From the NCBI GenBank assembly GCA_946480785.1, contig CAMLLD010000043.1, positions 1 through 54,378 on the forward strand: a stretch of DNA of 54,378 nt. Reading direction: 5' to 3'. Origin of the DNA: an uncultured Blastocatellia bacterium. Lineage in GTDB: Bacteria > Acidobacteriota > Blastocatellia > Pyrinomonadales > Pyrinomonadaceae. Shown piece by piece: positions 33,688 through 42,326 of this stretch (within the stretch, counting starts at the first letter, position 1; every line of letters begins with the position of its first letter). The notes under the pieces are model-generated. The model was given only the letters and a program-made list of their open reading frames with translations, was not told the origin of the DNA and did no database searches. Position numbers and translations under genes: made by a program.

Positions 33688-34817
33688 TGCATAGACCCCG
33701 AAACATTCTCATGACCGCGGACACTGTCGGCGGTGTCTGGACCTACGCGCTCGAGCTCGCGCGCGCGCTTCAGCCTCACGGTGTTGAAGTTCAGTTGGCC
33801 TTGATGGGTCCGCCACTCACAGCCGCGCAACGCGCGGACGCAGACGCGATTCCGAATCTCAGTCTGTTCAAGAGCGATTACAAACTCGAGTGGATGCCCG
33901 AGTGCTGGTCCGACGTGAAACGCGCCGGCGATTGGTTGCTGCATCTCGCCAGCCGCTTGCGTCCCGACGTGATTCATCTCAACGGATACGCGCACGCAAA
34001 TTTGCCGTGGCGCGATCCGATCCTCGTCGTGGGCCATTCGTGTGTTTTCTCGTGGTGGCAAGCGGTGCATGGATGCGAGCCGACCGCTGAGTGGCAACGT
34101 TACAAGCGTGAAGTAACAAATGGCCTGCGCGCCGCGGACCTCGTGGTGACGCCGACCGTCGCGATGCTGAGGGCGCTCAAAACTCATTACGGCAGGATCG
34201 AAAACAGCCGTGTGATCGCGAACGGGCGCGACACGCAATCGTTCAAGCCCGGCGAGAAACAACCGTTGGTCCTCTCGGCCGGACGTTTGTGGGACGCAGC
34301 GAAGAATATCGGGTCGGTGGCGGAGCTTGCGGCAGAGTTGCCGTGGCGAGTGTGTGTGGCCGGTGAGCTTGAAGCGCCGCAGCAAACTCAACAACAACCA
34401 ACGTTCAGCGAGCGCTGTGAGGCGCTTGGACCATTGCCCGAAGCAGAGTTGCGTGAGTGGTTCGGCGTGGCGTCGATCTACGCGCTGCCGGCTGTGTACG
34501 AGCCGTTTGGTTACACGCCGCTCGAAGCGGGCTTGTCGGGATGTGCACTCGTGTTGGGCGACATCGAATCGTTGCGCGAAACCTGGGACGGCGCGGCCGT
34601 GTTCGTCGATCCGCACGATCGTGCGGCGTTGAAAACAGAACTGCAGCGGCTGATCGAGAACGATCGCTATCGCTACGAGATGTCGTGCCGTGCTCACATG
34701 CGTGCGCTTCAGTTCACAGCGTCGCGCATGGCCCAAAACTATCTCGACGCTTATTCGGAATTGCTGGCCCACGTGCGACCGCTTCGCCGAGAGGAGACGA
34801 TTGCCCGGTGCGCGTAG
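33687..34817 (+). CDS. GT4-type glycosyltransferase
   Basis: A 376-aa GT-B enzyme. The ATG at 33687 shares its A with the preceding TGA, and this start gives a standard N-terminus: RNILMTADTVGGVWTYALEL (the G-G-V loop of GT4). The C-terminal donor domain has LSAGRLWDAAKNIGSVAELA and the E-x7-E motif in YEPFGYTPLEAGLSG, typical of retaining GT4 enzymes using nucleotide-sugars. It transfers a sugar onto an unknown acceptor. It is the only GT4 among the five transferases of the cluster and comes first, so it may start the chain. Its 3' end overlaps the next gene by 10 bp. Confidence 0.88.
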   Translation: MHRPRNILMTADTVGGVWTYALELARALQPHGVEVQLALMGPPLTAAQRADADAIPNLSLFKSDYKLEWMPECWSDVKRAGDWLLHLASRLRPDVIHLNGYAHANLPWRDPILVVGHSCVFSWWQAVHGCEPTAEWQRYKREVTNGLRAADLVVTPTVAMLRALKTHYGRIENSRVIANGRDTQSFKPGEKQPLVLSAGRLWDAAKNIGSVAELAAELPWRVCVAGELEAPQQTQQQPTFSERCEALGPLPEAELREWFGVASIYALPAVYEPFGYTPLEAGLSGCALVLGDIESLRETWDGAAVFVDPHDRAALKTELQRLIENDRYRYEMSCRAHMRALQFTASRMAQNYLDAYSELLAHVRPLRREETIARCA

Positions 34818-35920
34818 TGCTGTTCTATCAATCGCTGATCTCGGATTGGAACCACGGCAACGCGCACTTCCTGCGCGGCGTCGCTTCCGAGCTTTTGGCG
34901 CGCGGACACAAAGTCGACGTTTACGAGCCGCGCAATTCGTGGAGCGTACAGAACCTGCTCGCCGAAAACGGCTGGGCGCCGGTCGTCGAGTTCGAACAAG
35001 CGTATCCGCAACTCGAAAGTATTCGCTATGACCTGGACCATCTCGATCTCGCGCAGGTTGTAGACGGCGCGGATCTCGTTATCGTGCATGAGTGGAACGA
35101 GCCGCAGTTGATCGAACGGGTTGGTGAGTACCGGCGGCGCAAAGGCGATTTCGTGCTGCTCTTTCACGACACGCATCATCGCATTGCCGGACACGAGCAG
35201 TTGCCTTTCAGTTTGCAGCACTACGACGGTGTGCTCGCGTACGGGCAGGTGCTCACGGACAAATACTTGCGCAATGGTTGGGCGAGGTGGGCGTGGACTT
35301 GGCACGAGGCCGCGGACACGCGTGTCTTTCATCCGCTGCCGAACGTCACGCGCACGCTCGATCTTGTTTGGATCGGAAACTGGGGTGACGACGAGCGGAC
35401 TGCCGAGTTGCACGAGTTTCTGATTCAACCGGTGAAGGAGTTGAAGCTGCGCGCGGAGGTTTATGGCGTGCGTTATCCGCCTGAGGCGATCGCGGCGCTG
35501 AATGATGCGGGCATTCGTTATCGCGGCTGGTTGCCGAATTACAAAGTCCCGAAGGTGTTTGCGGGCGCGCGTTTGACGCTGCACATTCCCCGGCGGCCGT
35601 ACGTGCGTGAGTTGCCGGGCATTCCGACGATTCGCCCGTTCGAAGCGCTCGCGTGCGGCATTCCGTTGATCTGTTCGCCGTGGAACGACGCGGAGCATCT
35701 GTTCACGCCGGGAGAGGATTTCCTCGTCGCGCACGATGGTGAGGAGATGAAGCTACTGATCGAGTTTGTGTTGACGAACAGTTCGGTTGCGGCGGAGTTG
35801 GCGAAACACGGATTGGAGACGATCCGGCGCAGACACACGTGCGCGCATCGTGTGGATGAGCTGCTGGAGATCTACTCGCAAGTGGGAACGAAGAGTGAAC
35901 AATGGGTGGCGGCGTTATGA
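34808..35920 (+). CDS. CgeB-family glycosyltransferase, copy 1
   Basis: A 370-aa GT-B protein from GTG 34808, which overlaps the GT4 stop by 10 bp. It begins VRVVLFYQSLISDWNHGNAH and has the N-terminal Rossmann domain with G-HKVDVYEP and HDTHHRIAG. The C-terminal half is the CgeB/Glyco_trans_1_2 domain: LVWIGNWGDDERTAELHEF, YRGWLPNYKVPKVFAGARLT and FEALACGIPLICSPWNDAEH. CgeB proteins were first noted in Bacillus spore-coat maturation; their sugars are unknown. It is one of four tandem relatives here and the most divergent of the set. Confidence 0.82.
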   Translation: MRVVLFYQSLISDWNHGNAHFLRGVASELLARGHKVDVYEPRNSWSVQNLLAENGWAPVVEFEQAYPQLESIRYDLDHLDLAQVVDGADLVIVHEWNEPQLIERVGEYRRRKGDFVLLFHDTHHRIAGHEQLPFSLQHYDGVLAYGQVLTDKYLRNGWARWAWTWHEAADTRVFHPLPNVTRTLDLVWIGNWGDDERTAELHEFLIQPVKELKLRAEVYGVRYPPEAIAALNDAGIRYRGWLPNYKVPKVFAGARLTLHIPRRPYVRELPGIPTIRPFEALACGIPLICSPWNDAEHLFTPGEDFLVAHDGEEMKLLIEFVLTNSSVAAELAKHGLETIRRRHTCAHRVDELLEIYSQVGTKSEQWVAAL

Positions 35921-37023
35921 AGATCGCGTTTTTTGGTTCAAGTCTGGTGTCGGCTTATTGGAACGGCGCGGCGACTTATTATCGCGGCGTCATCAGGGCG
36001 CTTAACCGGTTGGGCCACGAGATCACGTTCTACGAGCCGGACGCTTACGATCGGCAAAAGCATCGCGACATTCCCGATCCGGAATGGGCGCGTGTCGTTG
36101 TTTATCCGGCGAATGAAGATGGCGTGCTGCGTGCTTTGGACCAGGCGCGCGGTGTTGACCTGCTGGTGAAGACGAGCGGCGTCGGTGCGAATGATGAACT
36201 TCTGGAAGCGGCGGTGATCGCGCGTAAGAACCCGGAGACGTTGGTTTGTTTCTGGGACGTTGACGCGCCCGTGACGCTCGACCGTGTAAAAGGGGATGCG
36301 GCGGATCCTTTTGCGGATCTGATTCCTCGTTACGATCTGATCCTGACGTATGGCGGTGGCGAACCGGTCGTGCGCGGTTACAAAGCGCTCGGCGCGAAGA
36401 TGTGCGTGCCGATCTACAACGCGCTCGATCCCGACACGCATCATCCGGTTCCGACTGACGAAAGATTTGTATGCGACCTGGCGCTGCTCGCGAATCGCCT
36501 GCCGGATCGCGAGGCGCGCGTCGAAGAGTTCTTTCTTGAGGTCGCAAAGGGACTGCCGAATCACCGGTTCATACTCGGTGGCAGCGGCTGGGCCGACAAA
36601 GTGATGCCGGCGAATGTGAAGTACGTGGGCCATGTCTACACGCGCGATCACAACGCGTTCAACTGCTCCGCGCGCACGGTGCTGAACGTGAATCGCGACA
36701 GCATGGCGAGTTACGGCTTTTCACCGCCGACGCGCATTTTCGAGGCCGCCGGTTCGGCGTCGTGTCTGATCACGGACGCGTGGGAAGGGATTGAAACGTT
36801 TCTCGAACCCGATCGCGAAGTGCTCGTCGCACGCACTGGCGAAGACGTGGTTCGACACCTGCGCACGCTCGGCCAAAGCCGTGCCCGCCACATCGGCAAC
36901 GCCGCGCGGCAACGCGTATTAGCGGAACACACTTACCAGCATCGCGCCGAACAGCTCCAGCAACTGCTCGACGCCCGGCTGGACCAAAGCAATTTTCTCG
37001 AACGCGTCGAGGACGCCGCGTAA
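35917..37023 (+). CDS. CgeB-family glycosyltransferase, copy 2
   Basis: A 368-aa protein. ATG 35917 overlaps the preceding TGA; a second ATG 15 bp earlier (MGGGV) is possible. It begins MKIAFFGSSLVSAYWNGAAT. Shared CgeB blocks are FWDVDAPVTLDRVKGD, YDLILTYGGGEPVVRGYKAL, RFILGGSGWADKVMPANVKY and RIFEAAGSASCLITDAWEGI, followed by ETFLEPDREVLVA. It resembles copies 3 and 4 more than copy 1 in this C-terminal region, and the WDVDAPVTL segment corresponds to YDIDTPITL and YDLDTPVTL in those. The likely role is addition of one sugar to the cluster product. Confidence 0.83.
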   Translation: MKIAFFGSSLVSAYWNGAATYYRGVIRALNRLGHEITFYEPDAYDRQKHRDIPDPEWARVVVYPANEDGVLRALDQARGVDLLVKTSGVGANDELLEAAVIARKNPETLVCFWDVDAPVTLDRVKGDAADPFADLIPRYDLILTYGGGEPVVRGYKALGAKMCVPIYNALDPDTHHPVPTDERFVCDLALLANRLPDREARVEEFFLEVAKGLPNHRFILGGSGWADKVMPANVKYVGHVYTRDHNAFNCSARTVLNVNRDSMASYGFSPPTRIFEAAGSASCLITDAWEGIETFLEPDREVLVARTGEDVVRHLRTLGQSRARHIGNAARQRVLAEHTYQHRAEQLQQLLDARLDQSNFLERVEDAA

Positions 37024-37027
37024 TTAA

Positions 37028-38149
37028 ATGACGAAGCCGCTGGACATTGTGATTCTTGGGTTGTCGATCACGTCGTCGTGGGGCAACGGCCACGCGACGA
37101 CGTTTCGTGCGCTCATGCGGGCGCTCAGCGCGCGTGGTCACAACGTCTGCTTCCTTGAACGCGACATGCCGTGGTACGCCGAGAACCGCGATCTGCCGAA
37201 CCCACCTTACGGCCTGACGCAACTCTACAAATCCGTGCCCGAGCTCAAGCGGAGGTTCAGAAACAAAATCGCCGACGCCGATCTCTGCATCATCGGTTCG
37301 TACGTGCCTGACGGTGTGGAGATCGGCGAGTGGGTGATCCGCACGTGCCGCGGCGTGAAAGCGTTCTACGACATCGATACGCCCATCACGCTTGCGAAAC
37401 TCAACGATGGCGACGCCGAGTACCTGACGCCGCAGCTCGTTTGTCTTTACGATCTCTATCTCTCATTCACCGGCGGTCCCGTGCTGCGAAAGATCGAACG
37501 CGAACTCGGTTCGCCGATGGCGCGCGCGTTGTACTGCTCCGTCGATCCGAAGGTTTATTTTTCCGAGCCGTGCAAACCGAAGTGGGACCTCGGTTACATG
37601 GGCACCTACAGCGTCGATCGCCAGCCGCCACTCGAAAACCTGCTGATCGAGCCGGCGCGACAATCGAGGAAACTGAAAACCGTCGTCGCTGGTCCAATGT
37701 ATCCGGACGAGATCTCGTGGCCGGCAAACGTCGAACGCATCGAACATCTCGCGCCCGCGGCGCACCGCCGTTTCTATAACTCGCAGCGCTTCACCTTGAA
37801 CCTGACGCGCGCCGACATGCGCGCCGCCGGTTATTCACCAAGCGTCCGGCTATTCGAAGCGGCCGCGTGTGCGACGCCGATCATCAGCGACTACTGGCCC
37901 GGCCTGGAAACATTTTTCGAACTCGATCGCGACATCCTGACCGCGTCTTCGGCAGACGAAGTGCTGCGCCACCTGAACGAGATCTCCGAAACCGATCGCC
38001 GCGCGATCGGCGAACGCGCGCGCCAGCGAGTGCTCGCGGAACACACCGCCGAACGGCGTGCGATCGAGCTCGAAGAATACGTCGCGGAAGTGATGCAAAC
38101 GTCGACGACAACACACGCCGACACCCAAACCGCGGGAGCAATCGCATGA
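37028..38149 (+). CDS. CgeB-family glycosyltransferase, copy 3
   Basis: A 373-aa protein starting 4 bp after copy 2. The N-terminus has LSITSSWGNGHATTFRALMR and FLERDMPWYAENRDLPNP; the latter block is nearly shared with copy 4 (FFERDVPYYAAHRDL). The centre has YDIDTPITLAKLNDGDAEYL and YMGTYSVDRQPPLENLLIEP. The donor domain has FTLNLTRADMRAAGYSPSVR and LFEAAACATPIISDYWPGLE. Copies 3 and 4 look like a recent duplication pair relative to copies 1 and 2. The histidine phosphatase gene lies between them and overlaps this stop by 4 bp. Confidence 0.83.
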   Translation: MTKPLDIVILGLSITSSWGNGHATTFRALMRALSARGHNVCFLERDMPWYAENRDLPNPPYGLTQLYKSVPELKRRFRNKIADADLCIIGSYVPDGVEIGEWVIRTCRGVKAFYDIDTPITLAKLNDGDAEYLTPQLVCLYDLYLSFTGGPVLRKIERELGSPMARALYCSVDPKVYFSEPCKPKWDLGYMGTYSVDRQPPLENLLIEPARQSRKLKTVVAGPMYPDEISWPANVERIEHLAPAAHRRFYNSQRFTLNLTRADMRAAGYSPSVRLFEAAACATPIISDYWPGLETFFELDRDILTASSADEVLRHLNEISETDRRAIGERARQRVLAEHTAERRAIELEEYVAEVMQTSTTTHADTQTAGAIA

Positions 38150-38721
38150 CGACGTTCTATTTAGTCAGACACGGATCGTGCGACGGCCTCGGCGAAATGA
38201 TTTGGGGCCGCACGCCGGGCATCTATTTGAACGCCGAAGGAAAAGCGCAGGCGCAGCGACTCGCCGACGAGTTCAAACACGTCCAACTCGACGCGATCTA
38301 CAGCAGTCCACTCGAGCGCGCGCGCGAAACAGCGGAAGCGATCGCAGGCGTCGCGAAACTCGAAGTCAAACAGAGCCTCGCGTTCAACGAAATCGACTTC
38401 GGCGACTGGAGCGGCCAATCACTCGCGACGCTCGATCGGGACGATCGCTGGCATCGCTTCAACACGCAGCGCAACATCACGCGCATTCCCGGCGGCGAGT
38501 TGTTTCTCGAAGTCCAGGCGCGCGCGATTTTCGAGCTCGAACGGTTGTCCCAGCATCACGCCGGTGGGCGCGTGGTGATTGTTTCGCACGCCGACGTGAT
38601 CAAATCGGTGCTCGGTTACGTCGGCGGTACACCGGTGGACCGCCTTCAGGAGATCGAAATCTGGCCGTGTTCCGTCAGCATCGTTGCGCTCGACGAACAC
38701 GACGCGAGCGTGCTGGCGTAA
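38146..38721 (+). CDS. Histidine phosphatase (phosphoglycerate-mutase-like)
   Basis: A 191-aa phosphatase with the RHG motif at the start (FYLVRHGS, catalytic H9), the substrate block FNEIDFGDWSGQSLATL and the second catalytic histidine in VIVSHADVIKS. This order is typical of small-molecule phosphatases such as CobC or GpmB-like enzymes. ATG 38146 overlaps the previous stop (ATGA). Within a sugar-nucleotide cluster it may remove phosphate from a sugar-phosphate intermediate before or after glycosyl transfer. The substrate cannot be read from the sequence. Confidence 0.88.
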   Translation: MTTFYLVRHGSCDGLGEMIWGRTPGIYLNAEGKAQAQRLADEFKHVQLDAIYSSPLERARETAEAIAGVAKLEVKQSLAFNEIDFGDWSGQSLATLDRDDRWHRFNTQRNITRIPGGELFLEVQARAIFELERLSQHHAGGRVVIVSHADVIKSVLGYVGGTPVDRLQEIEIWPCSVSIVALDEHDASVLA

Positions 38722-38757
38722 CACAGACAAAGCCGTTGAGAGACGAACTGACTTGAG

Positions 38758-39873
38758 ATGAACATAGTTTTCTTCGGTCTGACAATCAGCTCATCGTGGG
38801 GCAACGGCCACGCGACGTTGTTGCGCGGACTCTTCAAAGCGTTGACCGCGCGCGGTCATCGCATCACGTTCTTCGAGCGCGACGTGCCTTACTACGCGGC
38901 GCATCGCGATCTCGTCGAGTCTCCCGACATCGAGCTGCGTCTCTATCACGATTGGATCGACATCGCCGCGAATGCGCGCAGAGCAGTCGCCGAAGCAGAC
39001 GTCGCAGTTGTTACTTCTTACTGTCCCGACGGCATCGCCGCCACTGAGCTCGTCTGTTCCGCAAACGTGAACCTGCGGGTCTTCTACGATCTCGATACGC
39101 CAGTCACACTCGAAGCGCTTAGCAACGGCGAACAACTCACTTACATTGGACCACGCAAACTCTGCGACTTCGATCTGGTGCTGAGTTACACCGGCGGCGC
39201 CGCGCTCACGGCGTTACAGGACCAACTCGGCGCCCGCCGTGTCGCGCCCTTGTTTGGCAGCGTCGATCCGGAAATTCATCGTCCCGCGTGTTCGCTCGCG
39301 GGTTATCAAGCCGATCTTTCGTATCTCGGAACTTACGCCGACGATCGACAGCGCGTGCTGGACGAGCTGTTCATTCAGGTCGCGCGTCGTTTGCCGCAAA
39401 AGCGATTTGTCGTCGGCGGCTCAAAGTATCCGATCGATTTTCCGTGGCGGCAGAACATCTGGTACGTGCAGCACGTCGCGCCTTCGGCGCACGCGGCGTT
39501 CTTCTGTTCTTCGCCGCTGACGCTGAACATCACGCGCGGCGCGATGGCGCGCATGGGCTACTGCCCTTCCGGCCGTCTTTTCGAAGCCGCGGCGTGTGGC
39601 GTCGCGATCGTTTCCGACGAATGGGACGGTCTCGACACGTTCTTCGAACCGGCTCGCGAATTGATCGTCGCGCGCAACACTGACGACGTGATCGCCGCGA
39701 TGCAACTTCCGCCCGAAGAGCTCGCGAACATCGCGCAAGCCGCACGCGAACGTGTGTTGACGTCGCACACCGCCGCACATCGCGCCGCTGAGCTCGAACG
39801 CATCTTCGATGACGCGCTGAGTCTTCCCATCATGCAAACAACGCATGAGAAACAGATGGTTGCTGAGGCCTGA
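38758..39873 (+). CDS. CgeB-family glycosyltransferase, copy 4
   Basis: A 371-aa protein beginning MNIVFFGLTISSSWGNGHAT. It aligns with copy 3 throughout: FFERDVPYYAAHRDL, VVTSYCPDGIAATELV, FYDLDTPVTLEALSNGEQL, DFDLVLSYTGGAAL, YLGTYADDRQRVLDELFIQV, LTLNITRGAMARMGYCPSGR, LFEAAACGVAIVSDEWDGLD. The gap of 36 bp after the phosphatase is the longest inside the cluster core. The nucleotidyltransferase begins 3 bp after its stop. It is a probable inverting or retaining GT-B enzyme adding a sugar; donor unknown. Confidence 0.83.
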   Translation: MNIVFFGLTISSSWGNGHATLLRGLFKALTARGHRITFFERDVPYYAAHRDLVESPDIELRLYHDWIDIAANARRAVAEADVAVVTSYCPDGIAATELVCSANVNLRVFYDLDTPVTLEALSNGEQLTYIGPRKLCDFDLVLSYTGGAALTALQDQLGARRVAPLFGSVDPEIHRPACSLAGYQADLSYLGTYADDRQRVLDELFIQVARRLPQKRFVVGGSKYPIDFPWRQNIWYVQHVAPSAHAAFFCSSPLTLNITRGAMARMGYCPSGRLFEAAACGVAIVSDEWDGLDTFFEPARELIVARNTDDVIAAMQLPPEELANIAQAARERVLTSHTAAHRAAELERIFDDALSLPIMQTTHEKQMVAEA

Positions 39874-39876
39874 ACT

Positions 39877-40650
39877 ATGTGGGGAATTGTGCCGGCGGCT
39901 GGCGTTGGTAGCCGCATTCAACCACTCGCATTTTCGAAAGAGCTGCTGCCCGTCGGCAGCCGCAGCGAACACGGCAGCGAGCGCCCGCGCGCGGTCAGCG
40001 AGTATCTCGTCGAGCGCATGATCCAGGGCGGCGCGACGCGCATCTGCTTCGTCGTTTCACCGGGCAAGTCGGACATCATCGAATACTTCGGCGGCGAGAT
40101 CGGCACAACGACGGTCTGCTACACGGTGCAACGAACCCCAAGCGGTTTGTGCGACGCGATCTTTCGCGCGCTGCCGTTCATCGAGCAGAACGAAGTGGTG
40201 CTGATCGGATTGCCGGACACGATCTGGTTTCCCGAAGACGGTTTCTGCACGCTGCGCGATGACCGCCTTTCGTTTCTCGTGTTCCCGGTCGAGCGGCCCG
40301 AGTTTTTCGATGCTGTCGTCGCGGACGAACAAGGGCGCGTGGCGCGGATCGAAGTGAAGAATGCGATTCCGAGCTCGTCGTGGGTGTGGGGCGCGTTCAA
40401 GATGCCGGGCGCGATCCTGCATCAGCTTTACGCGCTGTGGTGCAAACGCGAACGCGCGGACGAGTACATCGGCACACTCGTCAATGCTTATCTCGCTGAA
40501 GGCGGCGAAGCGTTTTCAGTTCCGGCCGGCGAGGTTTACGTCGACGTCGGCACGTTGAACGGTTATCGCGAAGCGATGCGCGTGCTCGCGAAGCAAAGCG
40601 AGATCGATTGGGAACAGACGGAAGCAAACTGGCACGAACTAAGATGTTGA
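39877..40650 (+). CDS. Sugar-1-phosphate nucleotidyltransferase (RmlA-like)
   Basis: A 257-aa enzyme expected to make an NDP-sugar from NTP and a sugar-1-phosphate. The nucleotide-binding start WGIVPAAGVGSRIQPLAFSK with KELLPVG follows the RmlA/GalU pattern (G-x-G-x-R-x-x-P..K..LLP). Later IGLPDTIWFPED provides the metal-binding Asp region, and VYVDVGTLNGYREAMRVLA is the typical C-terminal block. It overlaps the methyltransferase gene by 7 bp. It provides the activated donor for the surrounding transferases; the base and sugar are not identifiable. Confidence 0.86.
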   Translation: MWGIVPAAGVGSRIQPLAFSKELLPVGSRSEHGSERPRAVSEYLVERMIQGGATRICFVVSPGKSDIIEYFGGEIGTTTVCYTVQRTPSGLCDAIFRALPFIEQNEVVLIGLPDTIWFPEDGFCTLRDDRLSFLVFPVERPEFFDAVVADEQGRVARIEVKNAIPSSSWVWGAFKMPGAILHQLYALWCKRERADEYIGTLVNAYLAEGGEAFSVPAGEVYVDVGTLNGYREAMRVLAKQSEIDWEQTEANWHELRC

Positions 40651-41399
40651 CGACTGAGGAGATCAAACAGCGCGTTGAAGAGCTGGGGCAGTGGTTTCAC
40701 AACCTCGATCTGCGTGGGGTGCAAACCGCTCCCGATCATTTTCTCGGCGATTATCCGCAGACGAAATGGCAACGGTTCTCGACTTCGATTCCCGAAGATC
40801 TGACCGGCAAATCCGTGCTCGACGTCGGTTGCAACGCGGGATTCTATTCGCTGCAGATGAAACGCCGCGGCGCCGAACGCGTGGTGGGAATCGACACCGA
40901 CGAACAATACCTCGCCCAGGCACGGTTTGCCGCCAAGGTGAGCAACGCGGAGATCGAATTTCGCAACCTTTCGGTCTATCGCGTCGCCGATCTGCACGAG
41001 CAGTTTGATCTCGTGCTGTTCATGGGCGTGCTGTATCACTTACGCCATCCGTTGCTCGCACTCGAGTTGCTGCACGAATACGCCGTTCGCGATCTGCTCG
41101 TCACGCAATCACTCCTGCGCGGCTCGAAAGAGACACCAAACCTGCCCGGTGATTATCCGTTTTGGGAAGAGGACGCATTCAGCGACGATGCCTTTCCGCG
41201 CATGTACTTCGTCGAGAAACGATTCGCGAACGATCCGACGAACTGGTGGATTCCCAATCGCGCCTGCTTCGAAGCGATGTTGCGCAGCACCGGCTTCGAG
41301 ATCCTGGACCATCCCGAAGACGAAGTCTTCATCTGCCGCCGCACGGACATACCCGGGCCGGTCAAATACACAGACGAACTGCGGGAGATCACGCGATGA
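40644..41399 (+). CDS. SAM-dependent methyltransferase (TIGR04290-like)
   Basis: A 251-aa class I methyltransferase. ATG 40644 overlaps the previous TGA; a longer frame upstream only shadows the nucleotidyltransferase. It starts MLTTEEIKQRVEELGQWFHN and has SAM motif I in VLDVGCNAGFYSLQMKRRGA with the acidic end VVGID. Further motifs are LFMGVLYHLRHPLLALE and PNLPGDYPFWEEDAFSDDAF. It resembles the TIGR04290 (Rta_06860-like) methyltransferase family, from memory, which recurs in such glycan clusters. It probably O-methylates a sugar or aglycone. The following gene overlaps it by 4 bp. Confidence 0.86.
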   Translation: MLTTEEIKQRVEELGQWFHNLDLRGVQTAPDHFLGDYPQTKWQRFSTSIPEDLTGKSVLDVGCNAGFYSLQMKRRGAERVVGIDTDEQYLAQARFAAKVSNAEIEFRNLSVYRVADLHEQFDLVLFMGVLYHLRHPLLALELLHEYAVRDLLVTQSLLRGSKETPNLPGDYPFWEEDAFSDDAFPRMYFVEKRFANDPTNWWIPNRACFEAMLRSTGFEILDHPEDEVFICRRTDIPGPVKYTDELREITR

Positions 41400-42283
41400 T
41401 CGAAGCAGTGATGTTCTGGAACGAACCGAATAACAAGTCGCACTGGGATTTCGAGGTCGATCCGGACTGGAGCAAGTTTGCGGAGATGGTGAAACTCGCG
41501 TCGCAAGCCGTGCGCGCCGAGAAGACACAACTCACGCAAGTGCTCGGCGGCATCTCGCCGATCGATCCGGCGTTCATCCGCAACATGGAAACGAAGGGTG
41601 TTTTGAGGTGTCTCGACGTGGTTGCGGTGCACGGCTTTCCGCTCGACTGGAACCATTGGAGCATTCACGAGTGGCCGGACAAGATCCAGGAGATCCGCGC
41701 AGTCACCGACTTGCCGATCTGGGTTTCGGAAGTCGGCGCTTCGACGTTCGGCGCGGAAGAGGTCCAGGAGTTTGGCTTGAAGCGTTCGGCGGAGTTGTTG
41801 ATCGACCGCGTGCCCCGCATTCACTGGTACAGTCTCTACGATCTGCCGCAAGCGTGGCCTGCAACGACGCGTCATCGCGAGGCTGAAGGTTCGGCGTACT
41901 ACCGCCACTTTCACATGGGTCTCCTCGACGAAGACGGCAACCCGAAGCGTGCGTTGTGGCAGTTTTCCGACTACGCGCCGGCGCTCGGTATCTGCCAGTG
42001 GTTTCACTTCGAGGATCACCGGCTCGACGCTGCGGTCGAATGGTTCGGGCGTTTAGGAGTGCGTTATCTACGCACCGGCTTGAGCTGGTCCGACAGCGAA
42101 CGGCCGAATTACGAAGCGTGGTTCGATCGCATGATGAAAGCGCTCGAGCCTTTCAATGTGACGGTCACGTTTTGCTTCACGCCGGAGTCGAAAGGCATCA
42201 ATCCCCACCACACCAGCGCGCCGCGGAACATCGAAGAGTACGCCGACTTCTGCGCCCGCATGGTCCGCCGCTACGCGAAGTAA
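41396..42283 (+). CDS. Clan GH-A-like glycosidase with apparently circularly permuted motif order
   Basis: A 295-aa protein. It opens at once with MIEAVMFWNEPNNKSHW, whose NEP (E10) is the acid/base motif normally found at strand 4 of a TIM barrel. VVAVHGFP and the nucleophile block LPIWVSEVGAS (E112) follow, then YSLYD and MGLLDEDGNPKRAL, the usual C-terminal part of GH39/GH5-like enzymes. After about residue 200 comes GVRYLRTGLSW, FNVTVTFCFTPESKG and ADFCARMVRRYAK, which are normally strands 1-3 preceding NEP. The order is therefore second half then first half. The start is fixed by a 4-bp overlap with the methyltransferase gene. It has no signal peptide, so it acts in the cytoplasm. It ends the sugar cluster and may trim or transfer the product. 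Confidence 0.7.
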   Translation: MIEAVMFWNEPNNKSHWDFEVDPDWSKFAEMVKLASQAVRAEKTQLTQVLGGISPIDPAFIRNMETKGVLRCLDVVAVHGFPLDWNHWSIHEWPDKIQEIRAVTDLPIWVSEVGASTFGAEEVQEFGLKRSAELLIDRVPRIHWYSLYDLPQAWPATTRHREAEGSAYYRHFHMGLLDEDGNPKRALWQFSDYAPALGICQWFHFEDHRLDAAVEWFGRLGVRYLRTGLSWSDSERPNYEAWFDRMMKALEPFNVTVTFCFTPESKGINPHHTSAPRNIEEYADFCARMVRRYAK

Positions 42284-42326
42284 AATATTTCTTTGCATCC
42301 CCGGTTTACGCTAGAATCCGCTCACT

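Noticed and set aside
33672..34772. A 366-aa minus-strand frame opposite the GT4 gene
   Set aside because: The plus strand encodes clear GT4 motifs with overlapping operon starts; the antisense frame is low in hydrophobics and motif-free.
34457..34807. Upstream extension of the first CgeB transferase
   Set aside because: It lies wholly within the GT4 gene in another frame; GTG 34808 gives the normal family start.
41162..41395. Upstream extension of the glycosidase that might have supplied the missing first barrel strands
   Set aside because: It is out of frame with, and inside, the methyltransferase gene and has Arg/His-rich shadow composition; it contains no strand 1-3 motifs, which strengthens the permutation reading.
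42293..42317. A promoter (TTTGCAT and TAGAAT) just before the DUF3857 gene
   Set aside because: The spacing is only about 13 nt and the -10 would lie 10 nt from the start codon, so it is not convincing.
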